5,142 nucleotides of DNA, taken from assembly GCA_002714055.1 (NCBI GenBank), contig PAWH01000019.1, forward strand, positions 8,695 through 13,836, written 5' to 3'. The DNA is from Candidatus Pelagibacterales bacterium (GTDB lineage: Bacteria; Pseudomonadota; Alphaproteobacteria; TMED109). Of this stretch, positions 1 through 5,142 are shown in pieces. Under the pieces are notes generated by a model, which worked only from the letters and a program-made list of their open reading frames with translations, made no database searches and was not told the origin of the DNA. Numbering within the stretch: the first letter of the stretch is position 1; the number at the start of each line of letters is the position of its first letter. Position numbers and translations under genes: made by a program.

Positions 1-339
1 ATGTCTAACTTAGACGAAAATGTAAAACAGAGAATACAAACAGAAATTGATTCAAACAACGTTGTACTTTTTATGAAAGGTACTCCCGTTTTTCCTCAAT
101 GTGGCTTTTCTTCAATGGTTTCCCAGGTTCTTAACCATATGAGTGTAGAATTTAAGGGAATAGATGTTTTGACAGAAACTTCTTTAAGGGATGGAATTAA
201 AATTTTTAGTGACTGGCCAACAGTTCCACAATTGTATGTAAAAGGTGAATTCGTCGGAGGATGTGATATTATTCGTGAAATGTACGAAAGTGGTGAATTA
301 AAGCAATTATTTGATGAAAAAAGTATAAGTAATAACTAA
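1..339 (+). CDS. grxD: Monothiol glutaredoxin, Grx4/GrxD family
   Basis: A 112-residue single-domain monothiol glutaredoxin. Proteins of this family bind a [2Fe-2S] cluster with glutathione, usually as a dimer or with BolA, and pass clusters to cytosolic targets. The sequence shows the family active site C34-G-F-S37 preceded by the KGTP motif (K26-P29), the cis-proline segment T73-V-P75, and the glutathione-binding G86-G-C-D89 near the C-terminus, all at the usual spacing. The length is normal for the family (about 105-115 residues). The ATG is the first base of the window, so its ribosome binding site and promoter cannot be seen; the start agrees with where family members begin. In alphaproteobacteria a bolA-like gene often lies just upstream, but that would be outside the window. 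The gene converges on rpsD, with 17 bases between the stop codons. Confidence 0.95.
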   Translation: MSNLDENVKQRIQTEIDSNNVVLFMKGTPVFPQCGFSSMVSQVLNHMSVEFKGIDVLTETSLRDGIKIFSDWPTVPQLYVKGEFVGGCDIIREMYESGELKQLFDEKSISNN

Positions 340-352
340 AATTAGCTTATTA
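330..352. terminator. AT-rich hairpin between grxD and rpsD, possible bidirectional terminator
   Basis: An inverted repeat spans the end of grxD and the convergent gap. The left arm TAATAACTAA (330-339) pairs with TTAG-C-TTATTA (342-352) through ten base pairs, with one bulged C at 346 and a two-base loop. On the minus strand it is followed about seven bases later by six T (317-322), as expected of a weak intrinsic terminator for rpsD. On the plus strand no clean T-run follows. The stem holds only one G-C pair, so its stability is poor and the call rests mainly on position between two converging genes. Confidence 0.35.
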
Positions 353-356
353 ATAA

Positions 357-971
357 TTATCTTGAATAAAATTCAACTACTAGGTTAGGTTGCATCTCAA
401 TGGGATATGGAATATCTTCTAAGATAGGAACGCGAACCAAACTACCTTCCATGTTTTTTATATCTGCTTGAATATATTCTGGTATATCTCTGTACTGACC
501 TTGTATTGATTCCATAACCAAAGGATGAGATTGTGAAGATTGCTTAACAGCAATTTTATCACCTACAGAACATAAGTATGACCTAATATTAACTCTCTTA
601 TTATTTACGGTGATGTGTCCGTGATTAATTAATTGTCTAGCTGAAAATATTGTTGGAGCAAAGTTTAGTCTATAAACTATAGCATCAAGCCTTCTTTCTA
701 GAAGTCCAACTAATTTCTCTCCAGTATCTCCCCTGAGTCTAACTGCACTTGCGTAATAACTTCTAAATTGCCTTTCAGACATATTGCCATAATAGCCTTT
801 TAATTTTTGTTTTGCGTGTAACTGAATTCCAAAGTCAGATAATTTACTTCTTCTCTGTCCATGTTGCCCTGGCGCATATTCTCTTTTATTAAAAGGACTT
901 TTTGGTCTACCCCAAAGATTACAGCCTAATCTTCTATCTATTTTATAATGTGGCTCACTTCTTTTACTCAT
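357..971 (-). CDS. rpsD: 30S ribosomal protein S4
   Basis: A full-length 204-residue S4, a primary 16S rRNA-binding protein that nucleates assembly of the small-subunit body. The N-terminal region carries the family signature around YKIDRRLG (9-16) and [12 protein letters not shown] (30-41). The S4 RNA-binding domain lies at roughly residues 93-143 ([10 protein letters not shown], then [14 protein letters not shown] and VGDKIAVK), and the conserved tail ends in VVEFYSR. Only two cysteines are present (17 and 134), so this is the zinc-free C-minus form typical of alphaproteobacteria. The ATG at 971 matches the family start MSKR; an AGGAA lies 13 bases upstream, slightly farther than usual. A promoter (1026-1053) sits in the gap behind trmJ, so the gene is probably transcribed alone, with possible read-through from the upstream genes. 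In many bacteria S4 controls its own operon by binding its mRNA leader; no recognisable leader structure of that kind is visible here. Confidence 0.97.
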   Translation of the reverse strand: MSKRSEPHYKIDRRLGCNLWGRPKSPFNKREYAPGQHGQRRSKLSDFGIQLHAKQKLKGYYGNMSERQFRSYYASAVRLRGDTGEKLVGLLERRLDAIVYRLNFAPTIFSARQLINHGHITVNNKRVNIRSYLCSVGDKIAVKQSSQSHPLVMESIQGQYRDIPEYIQADIKNMEGSLVRVPILEDIPYPIEMQPNLVVEFYSR

Positions 972-1025
972 TTACTATTATGTGTTCCTATATATTTAAT
1001 AATACAATCTTCAATGCACTGCGAA

Positions 1026-1053
1026 ACTATACATCCGAATTTATTCCTGTCAA
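1026..1053 (-). promoter_or_regulatory. Sigma70-type promoter for rpsD
   Basis: Reading the minus strand, a perfect -35 box TTGACA (1053-1048) is followed after 16 bases by TATAGT (1031-1026), which matches the -10 consensus at five of six positions. Transcription would start near 1019-1020, giving a leader of about 48 bases before the rpsD ATG at 971. The promoter lies within the 100-base gap between trmJ and rpsD, the only sizeable gap inside the minus-strand gene block. This is sequence matching only. Confidence 0.6.
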
Positions 1054-1071
1054 CCTTATGATAATTATAAA

Positions 1072-1842
1072 TTAATTTTCAACTAGATTAGAAATGATTC
1101 CATGTAAAGTTCTTAATTCTTGCGAAGTTAAACTACTTCTAGTAAATATAGCTTCTATATTATTTATCATGGATTCTTTTTTTTCTATAGGATTAAAGAA
1201 ATCCCTGTATGAAAGTAAGGAAATTAACCTAGAAACAAAAAAATTTAATTCTTTTTTAGTAGCATAATTATTTTGCTTCATAGTCGTTTTAGTTGAATTA
1301 CTTTTATTTATAAAATCCATTTTTTGGATATACCATTGATAAGAGATAATCATAACTGACATAGCTAAATTAATAGAACTAAATTCAGAATCTGATTTAA
1401 TATTAATTATCTCATCAGCTTTTACTAAATCACTATTTTTTAACCCTGATTTTTCTCCCCCAAACATAATTCCTGTACTTACACCTTTCATCTGCGCATT
1501 TAGTAAATTCTCAGATGCTTGCACAGGAGATATTACTGGTTTATTTAAGTCTCTTTTACGAGCAGTAGTTGCAAGTAAATAAGAAATATCTTCTGTGGCA
1601 TCTTCTATAGTATTATAAATATTTATCTCTGATTTTCTGGAGTCTATTGCTCCAGCAGATGTTGATATGGCCTTTTTATTTGGCCAATCTTCTCTCGGAT
1701 TAACTAGCCTTAAATTATTAATATCAAAATTAAGCATAGCTCTTGCAGAGAAACCAATATTCTCACCTAACTGGGGTTCAACCAGAATAATTACAGGAGA
1801 ATTTATCTTTATCTTATTTAATCTTTTTCTGCCTGTAGACAT
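1072..1842 (-). CDS. trmJ: tRNA (cytidine/uridine-2'-O-)-methyltransferase, TrmJ/TrmH-family SPOUT enzyme
   Basis: A 256-residue SPOUT methyltransferase of the TrmH group 1 type. TrmJ uses S-adenosylmethionine to methylate the 2'-OH of the ribose at position 32 in the anticodon loop of several tRNAs. All three SPOUT motifs are present in order: motif 1, N28-IGFSARAM36 with the catalytic-type Arg34; motif 2, F127-GGEKSGL; and motif 3, S155-SINLAMSV with Asn158, which forms the trefoil-knot SAM pocket. A Lys/Asn/Ser-rich linker near 178-195 leads to a helical C-terminal extension of about 60 residues, as in E. coli TrmJ (about 246 residues). The ATG at 1842 has a weak purine-rich GAAAG upstream. 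The gene starts 26 bases after the nadE stop, so it is probably co-transcribed with it. Exact tRNA targets cannot be read from sequence, and another group 1 TrmH-family specificity is possible. Confidence 0.87.
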   Translation of the reverse strand: MSTGRKRLNKIKINSPVIILVEPQLGENIGFSARAMLNFDINNLRLVNPREDWPNKKAISTSAGAIDSRKSEINIYNTIEDATEDISYLLATTARKRDLNKPVISPVQASENLLNAQMKGVSTGIMFGGEKSGLKNSDLVKADEIINIKSDSEFSSINLAMSVMIISYQWYIQKMDFINKSNSTKTTMKQNNYATKKELNFFVSRLISLLSYRDFFNPIEKKESMINNIEAIFTRSSLTSQELRTLHGIISNLVEN

Positions 1843-1868
1843 ATATCTTTCACAATTATAATAGTAAA

Positions 1869-2573
1869 TTATTTTTCAAAGAATGCATTAGTTATAGGAT
1901 ATCTTCTTTCTTTTCCAAATGAACGACCTGTTAATTTCACACCAGGGGGAGATTGACGTCTCTTGTACTCAGAAAACAAAATGAGTCTATAAATTTTTTT
2001 GACTAACTCATAATCGTATCCAGATTTAACTACATCATCTAAAGATTTTTCTTCTTCTATAAGCATTTTAAGGATTTCATCCAAAAGCCCATATGGAGGT
2101 AGATTATCTTGATCTTTTTGGTTAAGTGAAAGTTCTGCAGACGGTGGCTTAGTCAAACTTTTTATTGGCACTACAATTCCATTAGGTCCTTTAAAATTCT
2201 TGTAAAAATTTTTATTCCTCCATTTAGCAAGAGCATATACGTCCGTCTTATAGGCATCTTTAAGAACATTAAAACCTCCATTCATATCTCCATAAATAGT
2301 TGTATAACCCACACTGATCTCACTTTTATTCCCAGTCGACAAAAGCATTTCTCCAAATTTATTAGAAACAGCCATTAGCAATACACCTCTAATTCTTGAC
2401 TGAATGTTTTCTTCAGTAATACCTTTATTCGTATTTGAAAATATATTTTCTAAATGCTTCTCATAAGATTCGACAAGACCGCTAATATCTATTGTCTCTA
2501 ATTGTATATTTAATAATCGTGCTGATTCTTCAGCTTCCCTTAACGAACCTTTGGAAGAGATATTAGATGGCAT
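1869..2573 (-). CDS. nadE: NAD synthetase, C-terminal part of the synthetase domain (frameshifted nadE, 3' portion)
   Basis: This 234-residue frame holds the second half of the ammonia-dependent NAD synthetase domain, which adenylates nicotinate adenine dinucleotide and amidates it to NAD. Recognisable blocks are ENIQSRIRG (54-62), LLSTGNKSEISVGY (77-90) followed by YGDMNGGFNVLKD (94-106), KPPSAEL (142-148) followed by KDQDNLPPY (153-161), and the C-terminal EYKRRQSPPG with GRSFGKERRYPITNAF. It has no ATP P-loop, which sits in the overlapping upstream frame (2540-3526). Similarity to NadE continues upstream of the ATG at 2573 as far as the seven-A run at 2590-2596, which shows that this is the tail of one gene and not a separate protein. 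An AGAGGA stands six bases before the ATG, so separate initiation is conceivable, although those bases also encode conserved NadE residues. Joined to the 312 in-frame residues upstream, the product is 552 residues, the normal length for bacterial glutamine-dependent NadE. Confidence 0.85.
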   Translation of the reverse strand: MPSNISSKGSLREAEESARLLNIQLETIDISGLVESYEKHLENIFSNTNKGITEENIQSRIRGVLLMAVSNKFGEMLLSTGNKSEISVGYTTIYGDMNGGFNVLKDAYKTDVYALAKWRNKNFYKNFKGPNGIVVPIKSLTKPPSAELSLNQKDQDNLPPYGLLDEILKMLIEEEKSLDDVVKSGYDYELVKKIYRLILFSEYKRRQSPPGVKLTGRSFGKERRYPITNAFFEK

Positions 2574-3526
2574 CCTAATTCCTCTAACATTTTTTTACCC
2601 AGTGCATCTACTGCAATGGCAGCACTTAATGCTGAATCAATTCCACCTGATAAACCTAATACTACCCCTTTAAAACTATTTTTTTTTACATATTCCGATA
2701 AACCCATAATCATGGCTTGATACTTAGCTTCTACTCCAGAAGAAATAGTATATAATTTACTTTTACTTATTTTATTAATTCCATCTTCATCAAACTGCAA
2801 TTTATTAATAGATATGTCCTCCTCCCAAGATGGGCTTTGTCCACATAAATTTGAACTTGCATCTAATATAAAAGAGGTGCCATCAAAAACTAATTCATCC
2901 TGTCCTCCTACTTGGTTAACATATATTAAAGGTAATGAAGTTTCGGTAACCCGTGATACAGCTTCAGATAACCTTTCATCTTCCTTATTTTGATCATAAG
3001 GAGAGCCATTTATGGTGACTAAAATATCAGCACCAGATTCTAATAAACTTTCTGAAACATCTGAAAACCACATATCTTCGCAAATCATAAGTCCTATCTT
3101 TAGTCCCTTTACTGATATAGGTCCTGACATTTTTTCAAAAGAAAATACTCTTGCTTCATCAAAAACTCCGTAATTCGGCAAGTGAAACTTATCTACTATG
3201 AAACATTTTCCATCATTTATAATTGCTCCCGAATTATAAATTTTCTTTTTATCTCCTTCTCTTGGGTATCCAACTATTATAGCTGGGTCATCGGTATTAC
3301 TATTCTTTACTAATTTATCTACAATTTCCTGATTTGCCCTTATAAATGCTGGTTTCAATATAAGATCTTCAGGGGGATAGCCACTGATACAAAGTTCAGA
3401 AAAGATACAAATATCTGCTCCCTGATCACTACAATATTTTCTTATTTTAAGAATTTTATTGTAGTTTTCTTCTAAATTGCCAACAGAAAAACGCTGCTGA
3501 CATAGGGCTATTTTAATCTCTTTCAT
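2540..3526 (-). CDS. nadE: Glutamine-dependent NAD synthetase, glutaminase domain and P-loop (frameshifted nadE, 5' portion)
   Basis: This is the N-terminal part of glutamine-dependent NAD+ synthetase. Residues 1-260 form a nitrilase-fold glutaminase that releases ammonia from glutamine; its triad is Glu44 (in FSELCISGYPPEDL), Lys113 (VDKFHLPNYG) and Cys149 (LMICEDMW). From about residue 285 the synthetase domain begins, with the pyrophosphatase-type ATP loop S293-GGIDS298. Homology ends at Gly310-Lys-Lys312; the last 16 residues (to 2540) are out-of-frame sequence overlapping the true continuation at 1869-2573. The break is at a run of seven A (2590-2596), where one more A, or a -1 slip, restores the family sequence. 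I chose the ATG at 3526 (MKEIKIALCQQ); a TTG at 3532 would add two residues. AGAGA precedes the start. The gene begins 32 bases after the nicotinate phosphoribosyltransferase stop, consistent with a shared NAD-salvage transcript. Confidence 0.88.
   Translation of the reverse strand: MKEIKIALCQQRFSVGNLEENYNKILKIRKYCSDQGADICIFSELCISGYPPEDLILKPAFIRANQEIVDKLVKNSNTDDPAIIVGYPREGDKKKIYNSGAIINDGKCFIVDKFHLPNYGVFDEARVFSFEKMSGPISVKGLKIGLMICEDMWFSDVSESLLESGADILVTINGSPYDQNKEDERLSEAVSRVTETSLPLIYVNQVGGQDELVFDGTSFILDASSNLCGQSPSWEEDISINKLQFDEDGINKISKSKLYTISSGVEAKYQAMIMGLSEYVKKNSFKGVVLGLSGGIDSALSAAIAVDALGKKMLEELGCHLISLPKVR
2590..2596 (-). other. Homopolymer frameshift site in nadE (A7)
   Basis: On the coding strand the sequence reads GGT AAA AAA ATG, and the zero frame then leaves the NadE reading. 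If the A at 2591 is read twice, or the run is eight A, the codons become GGT AAA AAA AAT GTT AGA GGA and continue as GKKNVRGIRMPSNIS, which runs straight into the intact downstream half. The flanking frames are otherwise undamaged. Causes that fit equally well are an under-called homopolymer in the reads, a recent deletion, transcriptional slippage on A7, or -1 ribosomal slippage on AAA AAA. Confidence 0.85.
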
Positions 3527-3558
3527 TAGCAAAAATCTCTATACTTATTAATATTAAT

Positions 3559-4686
3559 TTATTTATTATTTACAGGAAGTAAAAATTCACGACCTACTTT
3601 AACTCTATTTACATTACCATATGATATTATGTCAGCAGTTGCATATGTTTCTGACCATCTCTCTGGCATAAATGAACCTGTTCCGACGACGTCAATAGGA
3701 GCATTAACACTCGACATTAATTTGCATTTTTGAGGTCCAAAGCCACTTGAAGCCACTATTTTTACTTTATTCCAACCATGTTTGTTTAAAGTTAAACGTA
3801 AATGCCATATTGCTGCCGCACTAACACCTGTTCCAACTAACCATTTAAGTTCTTCCTCAGTCCTAAATGTTTTTATAGCTTCTGGCACATTTTTATCTAA
3901 CACTTCATAGGACCTTGCAGTGTCCAGTCCTTCAACAAATCTTCCACCATGAGTATCCATCCTAAAAGAAAGTTTGCCTGCTCTCGCAATGGCAGACAAA
4001 GCTTCACAAACTTCTATCGAATCTGATATTTCTTTACCAAAATAATCAATTAAAACGGTCAAGGGATCATCAGGAAAAGTATTGCTAAATAATTTGGCAG
4101 CTTCAAGTGTTGATCCTGCATAACCTACGAGAGCGTGAGGCATAGTACCTATGCCCTTTTTTCTCCCAAAAAAGTGAGCGGTAGAATCGTTAGCACTACC
4201 TATAAAGCCAACAGCATCAAGTTCTGTTTGAGCCTTTTTTGACCCTACTGATGCTCCATAAGCCATTAGATCCTGCATTTCAGATCCAGCACAATGTCTA
4301 GCATCCATAGCAATAAATTCTACCTGAGGAAGGTCACTAGTCATTCCAAAAGTATTGTAGGCAGCAACACAAGGAGCTCCTATTTTTTGTAAAAATATTG
4401 TTTCAAAATCAGCAAGAATTCCTAGTTTTGCTGTTATATACATCAGGGCTTCACCCGCACCTACCCATGCCCCTTCGTTAAAACACTCCTTTATTTCTAC
4501 AGATCCTTTTCTTGATTTAATTACCTTTCTTAGCCAATCTATTGCAAGCCTAGGGCAATATATAACTGGTCTTCTCATAAATATCGCGTATGTTACTTCT
4601 ATATCACCATTTTTTGAAACTATTTCCTTTGTCAATTTAAAGTAATGATCTGTTCTAGATTCAATATCAGTTTCGTAATTAATCAA
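3559..4686 (-). CDS. Nicotinate phosphoribosyltransferase, short (subgroup B-like) form
   Basis: A 375-residue nicotinate phosphoribosyltransferase-family enzyme, which joins nicotinate to PRPP to give nicotinate mononucleotide in NAD salvage. The N-terminal segment with RTDHYFKLTKEI (11-22) fits the short, subgroup B-like form and not the longer classical PncB. Visible conserved blocks are MDARHCAGSEM (127-137), FIGSANDSTAHFFG (161-174), G180-TMPHALVGYAGST with His184 at the position of the conserved family histidine, FRMDTHGGRF (241-250), KIVASSGFGPQK (309-320) and the phosphate-binding-type VVGTGSF (333-339). The start is a TTG at 4686: a TAG lies five codons upstream in frame, no in-frame ATG lies between, and a GGAAAC precedes it. 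The first internal ATG (codon 37) would remove conserved sequence. It is the first gene of the minus-strand block and is followed 32 bases later by nadE. The symbol pncB is often used for this activity but strictly belongs to the other subgroup, so I leave it blank. Confidence 0.88.
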   Translation of the reverse strand: MINYETDIESRTDHYFKLTKEIVSKNGDIEVTYAIFMRRPVIYCPRLAIDWLRKVIKSRKGSVEIKECFNEGAWVGAGEALMYITAKLGILADFETIFLQKIGAPCVAAYNTFGMTSDLPQVEFIAMDARHCAGSEMQDLMAYGASVGSKKAQTELDAVGFIGSANDSTAHFFGRKKGIGTMPHALVGYAGSTLEAAKLFSNTFPDDPLTVLIDYFGKEISDSIEVCEALSAIARAGKLSFRMDTHGGRFVEGLDTARSYEVLDKNVPEAIKTFRTEEELKWLVGTGVSAAAIWHLRLTLNKHGWNKVKIVASSGFGPQKCKLMSSVNAPIDVVGTGSFMPERWSETYATADIISYGNVNRVKVGREFLLPVNNK

Positions 4687-4720
4687 AGTGTTTCCAATCT
4701 ATTTTAGATAATAATGTTAA

Positions 4721-4793
4721 ATATATACTTTTGTTCGAAATTATGTATAAAAATTTATACTAAGTATAAACTTTACTGACAACTCTATATAAA
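4721..4793. promoter_or_regulatory. Divergent promoter/operator region with alternating GTATAAA half-sites
   Basis: The gap between the minus-strand phosphoribosyltransferase and the plus-strand small gene contains three alternating seven-base half-sites: GTATAAA (4745-4751), two bases, TTTATAC (4754-4760), three bases, GTATAAA (4764-4770). Each adjacent pair is a perfect inverted repeat. Leftwards, an ATATATA (4721-4727) could serve as the -10 box of the NAD genes, with a leader of about 28 bases to the TTG start; the repeats would then cover its -35 region. Rightwards, TATATAAA (4786-4793) could be a -10 for the small gene. No good -35 box is seen for either direction. A dimeric repressor could bind here, but AT-rich DNA produces such palindromes easily and I do not match them to a known regulator. 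Confidence 0.35.
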
Positions 4794-4808
4794 AGATTTT
4801 AATTTAAT

Positions 4809-4965
4809 ATGAAAAAGTTTTATCTGTTTTTATATTTTACTAATAAGCCATATTAATGTCTGTCAAGCAGAGTTATCAGGAAAACCATCTGAAAAAATAG
4901 AAAACTCCATAATAAAAGAATTTTTTCCAGAATACACTAAAAGAATTTTATACAAAAATAATTAA
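4809..4965 (+). pseudogene. Small secreted protein gene broken by a frameshift after the start codon
   Basis: From the ATG at 4809 the zero frame gives MKKFYLFLY and stops within 16 codons. Skipping one A in the A5 run (4812-4816) gives an open frame to the TAA at 4963-4965: MKSFICFYILLISHINVCQA followed by ELSGKPSEKIENS and a charged end RILYKNN. The first 20 residues look like a signal peptide, with Met-Lys, a hydrophobic core and a VCQA-like cleavage site, so the mature product would be an exported peptide of about 31 residues. I recognise no family. A second one-base deletion in the A5 run at 4954-4958 would extend the frame to the TAG at 5000-5002 with an ending KKAFPKANIVSS, so the original may have been longer. 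It could be a decayed gene, a real gene with read errors in homopolymers, or chance; there is no ribosome binding site. It converges on the DAHP synthase gene. Confidence 0.4.
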
Positions 4966-5013
4966 AAAAGCATTCCCTAAGGCAAATATCGTTAGTTCTT
5001 AGTTTTAGGATTA

Positions 5014-5142
<129 letters not shown>

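Noticed and set aside
987..1014. Alternative rpsD promoter, TTGAAG-16-TATAGG on the minus strand
   Set aside because: Both boxes are weaker than those at 1026-1053, and the -10 would overlap the only candidate ribosome binding site and leave a leader of about nine bases.
1667..1861. Plus-strand open frame of 64 codons opposite trmJ
   Set aside because: It lies antisense to the 5' end of a well-conserved methyltransferase gene, matches no family I recognise, and its composition reflects the opposite coding strand.
3530..3532. TTG start for nadE, adding Met-Leu before the ATG
   Set aside because: The ATG at 3526 matches the usual NadE beginning and needs no rare start codon; the two extra residues have no support.
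4966..5013. Possible terminator between the small gene and the DAHP synthase gene (CTAAG and CTTAG arms)
   Set aside because: The stem is only about five pairs with a long loop and has no T-run in a suitable place, so chance is enough to explain it in AT-rich DNA.
4687..5013. A coding region on the minus strand in the gap before the DAHP synthase gene
   Set aside because: The minus-strand frames are broken by stops within about 15 codons and show no family motif.

Overview
This is an AT-rich bacterial chromosomal segment (by eye about one third G+C or less) made of core housekeeping genes. The protein sequences point to an alphaproteobacterium. Ribosomal protein S4 is the cysteine-poor alphaproteobacterial type, the glutaredoxin is a CGFS monothiol enzyme, and the right edge carries the end of a class II DAHP synthase. 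The low G+C, short intergenic gaps and small gene set suggest a streamlined, possibly marine lineage (SAR11, HIMB59 or AEGEAN-169-like). That placement is inference; the window holds no decisive marker.

Layout, left to right: grxD on the plus strand (1-339) converges on a minus-strand block that is transcribed leftwards in the order nicotinate phosphoribosyltransferase (4686-3559), nadE (3526-1869), trmJ (1842-1072) and rpsD (971-357). The first three are separated by only 32 and 26 bases and look like one transcript. rpsD follows a 100-base gap that contains a good sigma70-type promoter, so it can be expressed on its own. Between the phosphoribosyltransferase and the right edge lies a 327-base stretch (4687-5013) with AT-rich alternating half-sites (4745-4770) and the remains, or a mis-sequenced copy, of a small secreted protein gene on the plus strand (4809-4965). 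The minus-strand 3' end of a class II DAHP synthase gene (5014-5142) closes the window.

The functional theme is NAD salvage. The phosphoribosyltransferase makes nicotinate mononucleotide and NadE performs the last, glutamine-dependent amidation to NAD; the intermediate adenylyltransferase (NadD) is not in the window. tRNA methylation (TrmJ), ribosome assembly (S4), iron-sulfur trafficking (GrxD) and aromatic amino-acid synthesis (DAHP synthase) are the other roles.

The main anomaly is that nadE is split into two overlapping frames at a run of seven A (2590-2596, minus strand). Reading one A twice restores a normal 552-residue NadE. A second homopolymer disruption, of opposite sign, breaks the small secreted-protein gene just after its start codon. 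These may be sequencing indels, real lesions or slippage-rescued genes; the sequence alone cannot decide. I found no mobile element, CRISPR array, tRNA, rRNA or defence system, and no convincing undescribed system.
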